64,000 nt of DNA from Parasedimentitalea maritima (GCF_005771405.1 NZ_VAUA01000002.1:450015-514014); one strand, 5' to 3'. Shown: positions 27,346 through 36,589, counted from the stretch's first letter. The notes: generated by a model from the letters alone, not told the origin. Made by a program: numbers and translations.

Positions 27346-28053
27346 GTGCTGCAAAAACTCGATGAAAGCTTGCTGACGCATCTGCCGCCGTTTGCGAAAC
27401 TGCACCGCAGCCAGATCCGTGCAATTCTGGATCAGGCCAGCTCCAAGCGGTTCGACCCCGAACAGACAGTGTTCAGCGAAGGTGAAACGGCCGAGCGGTT
27501 CTATATGCTACTGGACGGCTACATCCGGGTCATCCGCATCACCCCGGATGGCGAACAGGTGATTGCCCTGCACATACCAGCAGGCCAGCTCTTTGGGATT
27601 GCCCTTGCTATTGGACGAGAAAGCTACCCTGCGACTGCAGTGACCGCAGCCGAAAGCATTGTTCTGTCCTGGCCCACCAGATTGTGGACTGATTTCAGTA
27701 CCAATTATGATGGCTTTGCTACCGAAACCTATAAAACGCTAGGTTCCCGTATCGGCGAAATGAACAATCGTATCCTGGAGATGGCTACTCAACATGTAGA
27801 GCAACGGGTTGCTAATGCGCTGTTGCGGCTGATCAACCAAACTGGCCGCAAGACAGAAAACGGTGTTGAGATTGACTTCCCTATTACCCGACAGAATATT
27901 TCTGAAATGACAGGAACAACCCTGCACACAGTCAGTCGCTTGCTCAGTGCCTGGCAAAAGCAGGGAATTGTCGAAAGCCAACGCAAGCGGGTCATGGTGC
28001 GTCAGCCACATCAATTGGTAGAGCTGGCCCAAGGCCCTCTCTCTTCGTCTTAA
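27346..28053 (+). CDS. nnrR: NnrR-type Crp/Fnr regulator (NO-responsive)
   Basis: This 235-residue Crp/Fnr protein starts at GTG 27346. The N-terminal beta-roll covers about 30-120, and the helix-turn-helix is TGTTLHTVSRLLSAW. It has no cysteines for an Fe-S cluster. In the recognition helix, His replaces the Glu of FNR (TLHTVSR against TETVSR), as in NnrR/DNR-type NO sensors that bind TTGxG-like half sites. It sits between nnrS and norCBQD, its expected targets. The last 62 bp overlap the convergent DUF1858 gene. Confidence 0.8.
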   Translation: MLQKLDESLLTHLPPFAKLHRSQIRAILDQASSKRFDPEQTVFSEGETAERFYMLLDGYIRVIRITPDGEQVIALHIPAGQLFGIALAIGRESYPATAVTAAESIVLSWPTRLWTDFSTNYDGFATETYKTLGSRIGEMNNRILEMATQHVEQRVANALLRLINQTGRKTENGVEIDFPITRQNISEMTGTTLHTVSRLLSAWQKQGIVESQRKRVMVRQPHQLVELAQGPLSSS

Positions 28054-28216
28054 CCGCCTCTGCCAATTCAGCACGAAATGCCTTTGGCTCCAGCTGGTAT
28101 TCTTTGCAAGCGTCGGCAAGGGTGTGGAATGGGCGTATCTGACAGCCAACGCAGAGCATCTGATTTCTCAGGAAGACGTCGATTACCTGTGGCCAGCGAT
28201 GCATTAGCTCTTCCAA
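27992..28216 (-). CDS. DUF1858 / hybrid-cluster-protein-associated redox-disulfide protein
   Basis: This small protein of 74 residues from the TTG at 28216 has a CVGC motif (residues 22-25) in the DUF1858 pattern of a helical segment, then MLCVGC, then TLADAC. The family normally begins with a short strand before EEL. That strand (PDLTL) is found upstream in frame, and AGGGAGG precedes a CTG codon at 28249, so translation may start there to give 85 residues. Proteins of this type are often linked to NO or hybrid-cluster-protein stress genes. It is divergent from norC. Confidence 0.75.
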   Translation of the reverse strand: MEELMHRWPQVIDVFLRNQMLCVGCQIRPFHTLADACKEYQLEPKAFRAELAEAVKTKREGLGPALPIDVADAP

Positions 28217-28303
28217 GGTAAGATCCGGATTATCAAAGCAATCGATCAGACGTCCCTCCCTTTGCTAACTCCTGTTTCTAACGACAACAATAGCTCCGCA
28301 ACG

Positions 28304-28317
28304 TTGTGCTAGAACAA
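28304..28317. promoter_or_regulatory. Candidate NnrR-type box upstream of norC
   Basis: TTGTG-CTAG-AACAA is a near dyad (four of five positions symmetric) ending 63 bases before the norC ATG. Placement and form suit an NnrR site controlling the nor operon, and possibly the divergent DUF1858 gene. Confidence 0.5.
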
Positions 28318-28379
28318 CCTTGGTGCATCCGACCTGCGTTAGGAGTCTTTTTAGTGAAATCTAAAAAGGAAGCCCCGTA

Positions 28380-28832
28380 ATGGCAGAGATCCTTACAAAA
28401 TCACGGGCGCGCAATATTTTTTACGGCGGATCAATATTCTTCGTCGTCATATTTGTGCTGCTGACTGTGCAAAGCCACCGATTCATCGTCAAAACCTCGA
28501 CCGCAGGCATGGAATTGTCAGAAGCCGTGGTGCTGGGCAAACACGTCTGGGAACGCAATAGCTGTATCAACTGTCACACCATTCACGGCGAGGGCGCATA
28601 TTTTGCGCCAGAGGTCGGCAATGTAATGACCCGCTGGGATGTTCAGGACGAACCCGAAGAGGCCTACGAGATGCTGGACGGTTGGATGAAATCCCAACCA
28701 AGCGGTGTCGAAGGCCGCCGTCAGATGCCCTTCTTTGACCTGACAGAAGAAGAAACCCGCGGATTGGCGGAGTTCCTACGTTGGGCCGATCAAACTGACA
28801 CTCAGGGCTGGCCGCCCAACGACGCCGGTTGA
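28380..28832 (+). CDS. norC: Nitric oxide reductase cytochrome c subunit NorC
   Basis: This 150-residue protein has one N-terminal membrane anchor (about 13-32) and a periplasmic cytochrome c domain. The haem c motif C62-INC-H66 is followed by HGEGAYFAPEVG, and a Met ligand is near RRQMPFF. It passes electrons to NorB for reduction of NO to N2O. It heads the norCBQD operon. Confidence 0.95.
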   Translation: MAEILTKSRARNIFYGGSIFFVVIFVLLTVQSHRFIVKTSTAGMELSEAVVLGKHVWERNSCINCHTIHGEGAYFAPEVGNVMTRWDVQDEPEEAYEMLDGWMKSQPSGVEGRRQMPFFDLTEEETRGLAEFLRWADQTDTQGWPPNDAG

Positions 28833-28843
28833 GGAGAGAGATA

Positions 28844-30214
28844 ATGAAATATCAATCACAAAAAGTGGCTTACGCCTACTTCCTTTGCGCCCTTGGCCTG
28901 TTCGCCATTCAGGTTCTGGGTGGGTTGCTGGCGGGCTGGATCTATGTCGCCCCCAATTTCCTGTCTGAACTCATGCCATTCAACGTAGTGCGCATGTTGC
29001 ACACCAATGCACTCGTCGTCTGGCTGTTGCTTGGCTTCTTTGGTGGGGCCTACTTCTTACTTCCAGAAGAAAGCGAGCGAGAGATTTATTCGGTCAATCT
29101 TGCCTATCTTCAACTCGCTATTCTGGTTGTCGGCACACTTGGCGCTGTTGTCACATATGTCTTCAATCTGTTTCCGGGAAACTGGATGTTTGGGATGCAA
29201 GGCCGTGAGTTCATCGAACAGCCGACCTGGGTCAAACTCGGTATTCTGGTCGCTGCGCTGATTTTCCTGTTCAACGTAACCATGACTGTTCTTGCAGGTC
29301 GTAAAACCGCTATCAGTAATGTCTTGCTGGTTGGTTTGTGGCTGCTGTGCCTGCTCTGGGTTTTTGCCTTTATCAATCCAAACAACCTGAGCCTAGACAA
29401 GATGTACTGGTGGTTTGTGATCCACCTGTGGGTCGAGGCAACTTGGGAACTGGTGATGGCCGCAATCCTAGCCTTCCTGTTGCTCAAACTGACTGGTGTC
29501 GATCGTGAAGTCGTTGAAAAATGGCTCTATGTCATTGTCGCAACTGCCTTGTTCTCAGGCATTCTGGGCACTGGACACCACTTTTACTGGATCGGTACAC
29601 CGGGATACTGGCAGTGGATCGGCTCGATCTTCTCGACCTTCGAAGTGATCCCCTTCTTCCTGATGATGAGCTTTGCCTTTGTCATGGTCTGGAAGGGCCG
29701 TCGTAACCACCCAAACAAAGCCGCTCTGTTGTGGTCTTTGGGTTCCTCCACAGTTGCTTTCTTTGGCGCTGGTGTCTGGGGCTTCCTGCACACATTGCAC
29801 GGGGTGAACTTCTATAGCCACGGTACTCAGATCACAGCAGCTCACGGGCACCTTGCATTCTTTGGCGCATACGTTGCCCTGAACCTGGCCATGTTCGCCT
29901 ATGCGATACCCATGCTGCGCCAGAAAGCGCCTTATAATCAGGTGCTGAACATGGCTTCATTCTGGTTGATGACCGGTGGCATGGCCTTCATGACCTTTGT
30001 CCTGACTTTTGCCGGCACCATCCAAACCCACATGCAGCGCGTACTGGGTGAAGACTTCATGTCGGTACAGGAAGGCCTGTCGCTATTCTACATCATGCGC
30101 TTTGGTTCGGGTTTGGCTGTCGCAATTGGCGCGCTACTATTCATCTATTCGATGCTGGTAGTTCGTAAACGCGAAGTCATCACACCTGGCAACCTTGCAG
30201 CTGCGGAGGACTAG
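28844..30214 (+). CDS. norB: Nitric oxide reductase large subunit NorB
   Basis: This 456-residue integral-membrane haem-copper-family subunit has about twelve helices. The start is ATG 28844, preceded by GAGGAGAG, 11 bp after norC. Haem and FeB ligands are expected in RMLHTNALVVW (H53), HLWVEATWE, GTGHHFYW and HGHLAFFGAYV. The glutamates of the HLWVEATWE region are the NorB-specific ones near the FeB centre. It is the catalytic subunit that reduces NO to N2O. Confidence 0.95.
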   Translation: MKYQSQKVAYAYFLCALGLFAIQVLGGLLAGWIYVAPNFLSELMPFNVVRMLHTNALVVWLLLGFFGGAYFLLPEESEREIYSVNLAYLQLAILVVGTLGAVVTYVFNLFPGNWMFGMQGREFIEQPTWVKLGILVAALIFLFNVTMTVLAGRKTAISNVLLVGLWLLCLLWVFAFINPNNLSLDKMYWWFVIHLWVEATWELVMAAILAFLLLKLTGVDREVVEKWLYVIVATALFSGILGTGHHFYWIGTPGYWQWIGSIFSTFEVIPFFLMMSFAFVMVWKGRRNHPNKAALLWSLGSSTVAFFGAGVWGFLHTLHGVNFYSHGTQITAAHGHLAFFGAYVALNLAMFAYAIPMLRQKAPYNQVLNMASFWLMTGGMAFMTFVLTFAGTIQTHMQRVLGEDFMSVQEGLSLFYIMRFGSGLAVAIGALLFIYSMLVVRKREVITPGNLAAAED

Positions 30215-30217
30215 AAA

Positions 30218-31015
30218 ATGAACGCTGTGACGCCCGAAATGAACATCCCACACTATCAGCCAACTGGCCGCGAATGTGAGCTGTTTGAAATGGCGCAGAG
30301 CAACGGTTTGCCCCTTCTTCTGAAGGGGCCGACCGGCTGCGGCAAAACACGCTTTGTTGAGCATATGGCCGCCCGAATGGGCCGTCCTTTATATACTGTT
30401 GCCTGCCATGATGATTTGTCAGCAGCAGATCTGATCGGTCGCTACCTGCTACGCGGTGGTGAAACCGAATGGGTCGACGGACCACTCACCCGGGCTGTTC
30501 GGGAAGGCGCGATTTGCTACCTGGACGAAGTGGTCGAGGCCCGCAAAGATGTCACCGTAGTCCTGCACCCGCTGACGGATACGCGACGCGCCCTCATGAT
30601 TGACCGTACCGGGGAAGAACTGATTGCGCCTCCTGGGTTCATGTTGGTGGCCAGCTATAACCCCGGCTATCAGAACGTACTGAAACGGATGAAGCCCTCT
30701 ACCCGCCAGCGTTTCCTTTCGCTGACCTTTGATTTTCCGGATCAGGAAACCGAAATCGCAGTGGTAACCACCGAAAGTGGTCTGGACGTGGCCCGTGTCA
30801 CTCCACTGGTGCGCCTAGGAGGCCATATCCGTAAGCTGTCCGGCATGGATCTCGAGGAAGGGGTCTCAACCCGCTTGCTGATTTACGCGGCCACCCTGAT
30901 CGCCAAAGGTATGCCAATTGATCAGGCCCTTGAAGTGGCAATTGTCGAACCCTTGACTGACGATGCTGACGTTCAGACTGCGCTTCGCGACCTGATCGCA
31001 ACCATCTACGGATAA
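30218..31015 (+). CDS. norQ: NorQ, AAA+ (MoxR-type) activator of NO reductase
   Basis: This 265-residue MoxR-family ATPase has Walker A GPTGCGKT (37-44), Walker B with YLDEVVEA, and STRQRFLSL as the arginine-finger region. Together with NorD it inserts or activates the FeB site of NorB. It lies 3 bp after norB and 4 bp before norD. Confidence 0.93.
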   Translation: MNAVTPEMNIPHYQPTGRECELFEMAQSNGLPLLLKGPTGCGKTRFVEHMAARMGRPLYTVACHDDLSAADLIGRYLLRGGETEWVDGPLTRAVREGAICYLDEVVEARKDVTVVLHPLTDTRRALMIDRTGEELIAPPGFMLVASYNPGYQNVLKRMKPSTRQRFLSLTFDFPDQETEIAVVTTESGLDVARVTPLVRLGGHIRKLSGMDLEEGVSTRLLIYAATLIAKGMPIDQALEVAIVEPLTDDADVQTALRDLIATIYG

Positions 31016-31019
31016 TACT

Positions 31020-32924
31020 ATGGACCTGAGCCCGCTTGACCTGATGGAACCGGAAGAAACGGTTGGCAATCTCTGGCACGACTATGCCAGCGGCATTGGC
31101 GCTGCGCCGTCTTTTCCCGGTGCAGCTGTAAACTTGGCTCAAGTCCGCCCAAGCCTTGCCGTTCTGTTTCGCGCATTAGACGGCGCCCCGGGCGTCGAAC
31201 TGGGGGATGCCCCAGGCCTGCCTGTCACACACCGTCGCGCTGCAAGGCACAAACTGGGCACTGGCGGGGACATTGTAGCTCAGGCCACTTTTGACGGAGA
31301 GCGGTTACGGCTGCCTCCAGTCATGGACCTCTTCCCCCAATTTGCATTGAACCGTGCAGCCTATTTCTGGCTTGCTGCACTGGCAGCAAAGACTGACATG
31401 TCGCAGATATATCTGCCGGACCCCAAAATCAGCCTACAAGATTTTGACCGTGCCCAGATCCATGCAAATGTGCTGGCGGCAGCGCGCGCCTTTGCGACCT
31501 GCCCCGGTTTGCGTGAAGTCTACGCAAGTCTCTGCCGCCATACGCTTCAAATGCGCCCTAGGCTACGGCTTCCAACTGCCGAAGCTAATATCGAACGACT
31601 CGTAAGCAACCAACTTTCTGGCCAGGCGGGTGATCAAGAGCTGTCGCAGGAGGCGCGAGGCTATCTCCCCTTTGCCCCCGTCCCAATTTGGCTCAGGTTT
31701 CTGCAGCCCGGCGCGGGCGACACCGCGCAGGCAGATCCGGACGAAGCCGCGCCGCCACCGCCGGCCGCAGGCGTAACGAAGCGAAAACTGGGGTTTCGTC
31801 GCGATCTGGACCAGGCCAACCGCAAAGACAGCTTTATTATTCACCGGTTTGAATCAATCCTCTCTTGGGTTGAAAGCATGAACCTTAACCGGTCTGTTGA
31901 TGACGATGATGATGAGCATGCCCAAAAGGCCGCCGATGATCAGGATAACATCACCCTGACCAAAAATGATCGACGTGCCGCCACGCGGTTGCGGTTGCAT
32001 TTGGATTTGTCTCCTGCAGATGCTGAGCATGAAAAACTGTCTGGTGAGTTCATCTATCCCGAGTGGAACCACCGCGCCCGTAGCTACATGGACGGCCACT
32101 GTCGAGTACTGGAAGCAGATGCCAAGCAGGATCCCGAGGCCGAAGCATTTATTCCAAACCCACACCAAATCAAGATGGTGCGCCGTCAGTTTGAGGCCCT
32201 GCGCCCCAAGCGGATCCTGCGCCCGAGGCAAATGGATGGCACCGAACTGGATCTGGATGCCGTCATTGCTTCACGGGTTGATCTAAAGGCCACAGGCGAA
32301 ACCAGTGACCGCATCTATATCTCATCTCGACAGATTGAGCGCGATCTGGCGGTGGCATTTCTAGTCGACACCTCACGTTCAACCGAGGCTGCCGTTGGCG
32401 ATACTTGCGTTAATGACGTCGCCCGTGACGCGCTTGCAGCGATGGCAGCAGGAATTGATGTGGCTGGTGATCGACTGGGAATTTGGGGGTTTTCTTCACT
32501 GCGCCGTGACCGGGTATTCCTGACAAAATGCAAGGGATTTGATGATCCTATGTCGCAAAGAATAACCGACAATATCTGTTCGCTCCGCCCCAGCCATTAC
32601 ACCCGTTTGGGCGCTGCTATTCGCCATACCTCGGCGATGCTGGCCAAGGAAACAGCCACTCGAAAATTGCTGATCGTCCTGACAGACGGCAAACCCAACG
32701 ATCTGGACCACTATGAGGGCCAACACGGCATCGAAGACAGCCACATGGCGGTGCGCGAAGCCCGCCGCGTCGGTATATCCCTCCATGGCGTCATTATTGA
32801 TGAAGATGGCCAGGACTGGTTTGCCCGTATTTTTGGCCGCGGTGGCTTCACTTTGCTACCGCACCCGCAACGGCTGGCCAACGCCCTACCCGATATCTAC
32901 CGCACCCTGACACTGGAGACCTGA
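31020..32924 (+). CDS. norD: NorD, von Willebrand factor A-domain activator of NO reductase
   Basis: This 634-residue cytoplasmic protein has a long N-terminal region, an acidic stretch near 290-305 (DDDDDE) and a C-terminal VWA domain. The MIDAS motif is DTSRSTE in FLVDTSRST, with TDGKPND as the later MIDAS segment. NorD binds NorQ for maturation of the NorCB complex. Confidence 0.93.
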   Translation: MDLSPLDLMEPEETVGNLWHDYASGIGAAPSFPGAAVNLAQVRPSLAVLFRALDGAPGVELGDAPGLPVTHRRAARHKLGTGGDIVAQATFDGERLRLPPVMDLFPQFALNRAAYFWLAALAAKTDMSQIYLPDPKISLQDFDRAQIHANVLAAARAFATCPGLREVYASLCRHTLQMRPRLRLPTAEANIERLVSNQLSGQAGDQELSQEARGYLPFAPVPIWLRFLQPGAGDTAQADPDEAAPPPPAAGVTKRKLGFRRDLDQANRKDSFIIHRFESILSWVESMNLNRSVDDDDDEHAQKAADDQDNITLTKNDRRAATRLRLHLDLSPADAEHEKLSGEFIYPEWNHRARSYMDGHCRVLEADAKQDPEAEAFIPNPHQIKMVRRQFEALRPKRILRPRQMDGTELDLDAVIASRVDLKATGETSDRIYISSRQIERDLAVAFLVDTSRSTEAAVGDTCVNDVARDALAAMAAGIDVAGDRLGIWGFSSLRRDRVFLTKCKGFDDPMSQRITDNICSLRPSHYTRLGAAIRHTSAMLAKETATRKLLIVLTDGKPNDLDHYEGQHGIEDSHMAVREARRVGISLHGVIIDEDGQDWFARIFGRGGFTLLPHPQRLANALPDIYRTLTLET

Positions 32925-32926
32925 AC

Positions 32927-33106
32927 ATGAAACGCCTCCTCGCTTTGCTGACTTTGTCGATTTCAGCTTCACCACTTTTCGCCGCTGGCTACACCCGCCC
33001 TGTGCCACAGGCCCAATCCGCAACAGCGGAATTCTGGTTTGCCCTTGCCTCATTGGCCCTAGTCGCCGCGCTATTTGCGGTGCACAAGATTATTTTTAGA
33101 AAATGA
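32927..33106 (+). CDS. Small membrane protein of the nor operon (59 aa)
   Basis: ATG 32927 lies 2 bp after norD and the frame runs 59 codons to TGA 33104-33106, overlapping the next ATG by 4 bp. A signal-like leader (MKRLLALLTL to FAAG) is followed by a short periplasmic-type segment and one membrane helix (about 36-52), ending KIIFRK. Small membrane proteins occupy this position after norD in Rhodobacter sphaeroides (the nnrT/nnrU position). Function unknown; the assignment to that group is by context. Confidence 0.7.
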   Translation: MKRLLALLTLSISASPLFAAGYTRPVPQAQSATAEFWFALASLALVAALFAVHKIIFRK

Positions 33107-33336
33107 CCAAATCCGGCTGGCCCACCTGGAAAATAACTCTGGCGCTCTATCCATTTGGAGTGGGCGCCTTTGCAGTGAACGTGTTTTTTGCCTCCCTCAT
33201 CGGTAGCTGGGTTGGCGGCCCAGTTCTGACCACGGCTTGGTCACTGTTTCTTGGCGCTCTGATCGCCCTGCCTGCGACATGGTATTTCTCCAAACATATC
33301 CGAAACCTGATGGATCAAGCAGATCTGAGCAACTGA
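33103..33336 (+). CDS. Small two-helix membrane protein, NorF/NnrU-like position
   Basis: This 77-residue protein has two hydrophobic helices (about 10-33 and 38-60) and a polar C-terminal tail ending in DQADLSN. It overlaps the preceding small gene by 4 bp and is the last gene of the nor operon. NorF-type proteins of about this size and topology close nor operons in related bacteria and help NO reductase activity. The identity is inferred from size, topology and context. Confidence 0.7.
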   Translation: MTKSGWPTWKITLALYPFGVGAFAVNVFFASLIGSWVGGPVLTTAWSLFLGALIALPATWYFSKHIRNLMDQADLSN

Positions 33337-33375
33337 CCGAAGAGCTCGAGGCCAAGGCAGATTTACCCAATAGTT

Positions 33376-34407
33376 CTATTTAAGTCGCGACAGCAACAAA
33401 GGTGCCAACATCACAACCAACGCGATCCGAAGAATATGGTGTAAAACAACATAGGTTAGGTCTGCGCCAGCAATGATGGCCAGTACCACCATCTCGCCCT
33501 GCCCACCCGGCAAATAGGCTAAAAATGCGTCCAGCGCGGGTGCAATCGCCAAGCCACTCACAGCCAGAATGAACACCGCGCTGACAGAGGCCAGCAGTAC
33601 CCCATTTGCAATGCCGGCCAACACCACCTTGCGCAATTCCCCCAAGGTCACACCAACATATTTTGCCCCAACCGCCATGCCGATAAAAAATTGGCAAGCC
33701 CAGATCATTTCAGCAGGTGGTCGCTGAGTGATGATGCCAGACAGACTCAACCCAGCGGTCAGTAACATCGGTCCTATGATTGAAGCGCCAAGGATATTGA
33801 GCCGTGTCGCAATCCCCCAGCCCGCCAATCCGGCAACGACCATCCAAGCAAGCTGTGTCAGCGGAGTGTCACTGGCATTGCTACCCGGGCGCGCCAACAG
33901 ATCCACTTGCCACAGCATATTCAGTACAAACGGTGCCACACTGACGATCAGTAAAATGCGAGTGGCATGCACTAGCGACAGCACCCGCAGATTGGCCCCG
34001 GCCAATTCTCCAAACACCATCAGATCCTGCAACCCACCAGGCATAGCGCAATAATAGCTGGTTACTTTGTCAAACTTGAAAAGGTGCCGCATCAAGGGAA
34101 ACGACAGCAATGCCACCGAGACAACAAAAACAGGCACCAACATCAGGGAACCAGCCATCTTGGGCAGCGCAGATACCACGTCAGGTGTGATCGATGACCC
34201 TGCTGCCACTCCCAATATGGTGCGGAACGCCATTCCCAACTGTCCCATCCCCATCATCTTTACGCCCCCAAGCGCAAACAGCAGACACATCAACATCGGG
34301 CCAAGTAAGAAGGGTAAGGGAAACTTCGCCCACAAAAATAACATCACTCCAAACAGAGCAATAACTGCCGTGAGCAAACGCGGCTTGAGCTGAAGCGTAG
34401 AGATCAT
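33376..34407 (-). CDS. AbrB family transporter
   Basis: This 343-residue membrane protein shows the internal duplication of the AbrB family: two similar halves, each with a GxxxG-rich hydrophobic hairpin (for example FLLGPMLMCLLFALGG and IIGPMLLTAGLSLSG). About ten helices are expected. Members are putative regulators or transporters, historically mislabelled ammonia monooxygenase. It is encoded 61 bp downstream of tctA on the same strand, so it may be co-transcribed with that system. Confidence 0.8.
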   Translation of the reverse strand: MISTLQLKPRLLTAVIALFGVMLFLWAKFPLPFLLGPMLMCLLFALGGVKMMGMGQLGMAFRTILGVAAGSSITPDVVSALPKMAGSLMLVPVFVVSVALLSFPLMRHLFKFDKVTSYYCAMPGGLQDLMVFGELAGANLRVLSLVHATRILLIVSVAPFVLNMLWQVDLLARPGSNASDTPLTQLAWMVVAGLAGWGIATRLNILGASIIGPMLLTAGLSLSGIITQRPPAEMIWACQFFIGMAVGAKYVGVTLGELRKVVLAGIANGVLLASVSAVFILAVSGLAIAPALDAFLAYLPGGQGEMVVLAIIAGADLTYVVLHHILRIALVVMLAPLLLSRLK

Positions 34408-34468
34408 TTGGATTTTCCGGAGGTCAATAAGTAATCAGGGGAGCCTGCGCCCCCCCAATTTGTTAGTT

Positions 34469-35983
34469 TTAATCGCCGTCAGCGATGCCTTTGGCTCGGT
34501 TTCGTGCTCTCCGGGCGCGGTAGCTGGGTAAAACAATCAGGATCGCAGCTATTCCCAGAAGGCCCATCGTCATTGGCCGTTCCACGATAAACTGTATGCC
34601 ATCATATATTTGCATCGAGCGAGCAAAGTTATCTTCCAACATTGAGCCAAGGATGAACCCAATCAGAAGCGGCGCCAGAGGATAGTCTGCAAACCGCAAC
34701 ACCGTTGCGCAGATCCCAAGTCCCACAAGCAACAGCAGTTCAGTTGCGTTATTCTGACCAATATATGCGCCCATCATGGTAAAGAACAAAATGAACGGGA
34801 TCAGGTAGTTGCGAGGAACGGCCAGAACCTTGGCGATGTAAGGGATCAACGGCAGGTTCAGGACCAGCAGAACCAGGTTACCGATATACATCGAAATGAT
34901 AACCGCCCAGAAGATCTCTGGCTGATCCACCATCAACCGCGGACCCGGGTTAACGTTCAGCGCAATCAAGGCACCCAACAGGATCGCTGTAGTCCCTGAC
35001 CCAGGAATACCCAGTGTCAGCAGTGGCACAAACGAACCGGTACAGGCTGCATTGTTGGCAGCTTCAGGAGCAGCCAAACCTTTGACCGACCCCTTGCCAA
35101 ACTGATCCTGTTCTTCTTTGGGCGCAATATTACGTTCCACAGCATAGCCAAGGAACGAAGCGATTGTCGCGCCTGCCCCCGGCAGCACGCCAATCAAAAA
35201 GCCTTGAATTGACTGGCGACCAATGACCGGTGCGATCGACTTGGCTTCGGCTTTGGTGATCCGCAGATCTTTGATTTCGCCGCCGGTTTCGTTGTTGGAC
35301 CGCGAAGGGTCCAGCACCAAATACAGCGCCTCAGGCAGAGCGAACATCGCCATTGCCAGCGTGATAAAGCCAAAGCCAGACTGCAGATCCATGATGCCCA
35401 TGGTGAAGCGCGGCAAGTTGAACAGCGCGCCTTCGCCCACTGTGGCCATGATCAGACCCAGAACTGTCATCAACATCGCTTTGGCCACCTGACCGGAGCC
35501 CGCGAATGCTGCAATGGCGGACAGGCCAACAACCATAAGTGCAAAGTACTCGGACGAATGGAACAGCAGGGCGACAGTAGCCAGAGCCGGTGCAAAGATC
35601 ATCAACAGGATGGCACCGATAGAACCACCACAAAAAGATGAAATCGCAGCAACGGTCAGCGCCTTGCCCGCTTTACCAGCGCGCGCCAGCGGATAACCGT
35701 CAAACGAGGTGGCAACGGTCGAGGCAACCCCCGGTGCGTTGATCAGGATCGACGAGGTCGAGCCGCCAAAAATCGCACCATAATAAACGCCAGCCAGCAA
35801 GATCAGCGCCGCAGATGGATCACCGATGGTGATCGCTACGGGGATCATGATGGAAATGATGCTCATCGGGCCCAGTCCGGGCAGCATTCCGATGAAGGTA
35901 CCAATCAGACAGCCTCCGATGACCATCATAAGGTTTGTCAGTGTAAAGGCCGTGGACAGCCCGATCATAATGCCTTCGAGCAT
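34469..35983 (-). CDS. tctA: Tripartite tricarboxylate transporter permease TctA
   Basis: This 504-residue large permease has about twelve helices. The start is ATG 35983, with GGAGG upstream in the end of tctB. TctA signatures are the twin glycine/proline-rich loops (IGMLPGLGPM near the N-terminus and GVLPGAGATIASFLGY in the middle) and the LGIPGSGTTA segment. It forms the transporter with TctB and the binding protein TctC, driven by an ion gradient. A GC-rich hairpin at about 34437-34456 lies beyond the stop. Confidence 0.93.
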   Translation of the reverse strand: MLEGIMIGLSTAFTLTNLMMVIGGCLIGTFIGMLPGLGPMSIISIMIPVAITIGDPSAALILLAGVYYGAIFGGSTSSILINAPGVASTVATSFDGYPLARAGKAGKALTVAAISSFCGGSIGAILLMIFAPALATVALLFHSSEYFALMVVGLSAIAAFAGSGQVAKAMLMTVLGLIMATVGEGALFNLPRFTMGIMDLQSGFGFITLAMAMFALPEALYLVLDPSRSNNETGGEIKDLRITKAEAKSIAPVIGRQSIQGFLIGVLPGAGATIASFLGYAVERNIAPKEEQDQFGKGSVKGLAAPEAANNAACTGSFVPLLTLGIPGSGTTAILLGALIALNVNPGPRLMVDQPEIFWAVIISMYIGNLVLLVLNLPLIPYIAKVLAVPRNYLIPFILFFTMMGAYIGQNNATELLLLVGLGICATVLRFADYPLAPLLIGFILGSMLEDNFARSMQIYDGIQFIVERPMTMGLLGIAAILIVLPSYRARRARNRAKGIADGD

Positions 35984-35984
35984 A

Positions 35985-36479
35985 TCAGCCTCCGGTTCCA
36001 AAAACATATGGCAAGGGTCGCAGATAGATCCCAAGCACTTGTTGCACTAAATACCAAACCAACCCGGTTGCCAGCAGCGTCACCGGCAGTAGGAACTGCA
36101 GTTTCCGCTCCCCCAATACCATCGCCCCGAGTGTTAGAAACGCGACGGTGGAAATCAAGAAACCAACAGGCCGCAGCATCAGCGCATAACCTGCCATCAT
36201 CGCCAGCAGCAGCAGCGCCTGGCCCAAGTTGTAGTCCATCAAACGGCGGTAATTGATATCGCCTTCTTTGGCTTCGTCATCGCTTTTTCCCTGTCCCAAC
36301 AGGATAATCAGCGCACATGTGATGGCCAAAACTGAAAGTACCTTTGGAAAGGTGCTGGGCCATATTGCGTTGCGTTGCATGAAAGGCGGCAAGCCGGCAT
36401 CCATGGTGAAAAAGGCCGCGTATCCATAAGCCATGCAGATCATCAGGATGATCAATGCGATCCAGCGATCAAGCGCCAT
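35985..36479 (-). CDS. tctB: Tripartite tricarboxylate transporter small subunit TctB
   Basis: This 164-residue protein is called from ATG 36479, with GGGAGG just upstream. It has four hydrophobic helices (near 7-24, 44-62, 80-98 and 105-145), as usual for TctB. The stop lies 1 bp before tctA. A longer in-frame start upstream exists but lacks a ribosome-binding site. Confidence 0.9.
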   Translation of the reverse strand: MALDRWIALIILMICMAYGYAAFFTMDAGLPPFMQRNAIWPSTFPKVLSVLAITCALIILLGQGKSDDEAKEGDINYRRLMDYNLGQALLLLAMMAGYALMLRPVGFLISTVAFLTLGAMVLGERKLQFLLPVTLLATGLVWYLVQQVLGIYLRPLPYVFGTGG

Positions 36480-36548
36480 AGGATCCTCCCAAACGTGGTT
36501 TACCCTATCCAACCCATATAGGGCGCCAGATGAGAGTTTCGTAAAAAA

Positions 36549-36577
36549 GCCCGGGGCAGGACGAGCCCACCCCGGGC
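36549..36577 (-). terminator. Rho-independent terminator or attenuator between tctC and tctB
   Basis: GCCCGGGG (36549-36556) and CCCCGGGC (36570-36577) form a perfect 8-bp stem. On the minus strand it is followed by six T residues (the A-run at 36543-36548). It should stop most transcripts after tctC, letting the binding protein be made in excess of the membrane subunits. Confidence 0.85.
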
Positions 36578-36589
36578 AAATGCTCTTGC

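Noticed and set aside
36549..36577. CRISPR or repeat unit in the tct region
   Set aside because: The inverted repeat is single and followed by a T-run on the coding strand, so it is a terminator.
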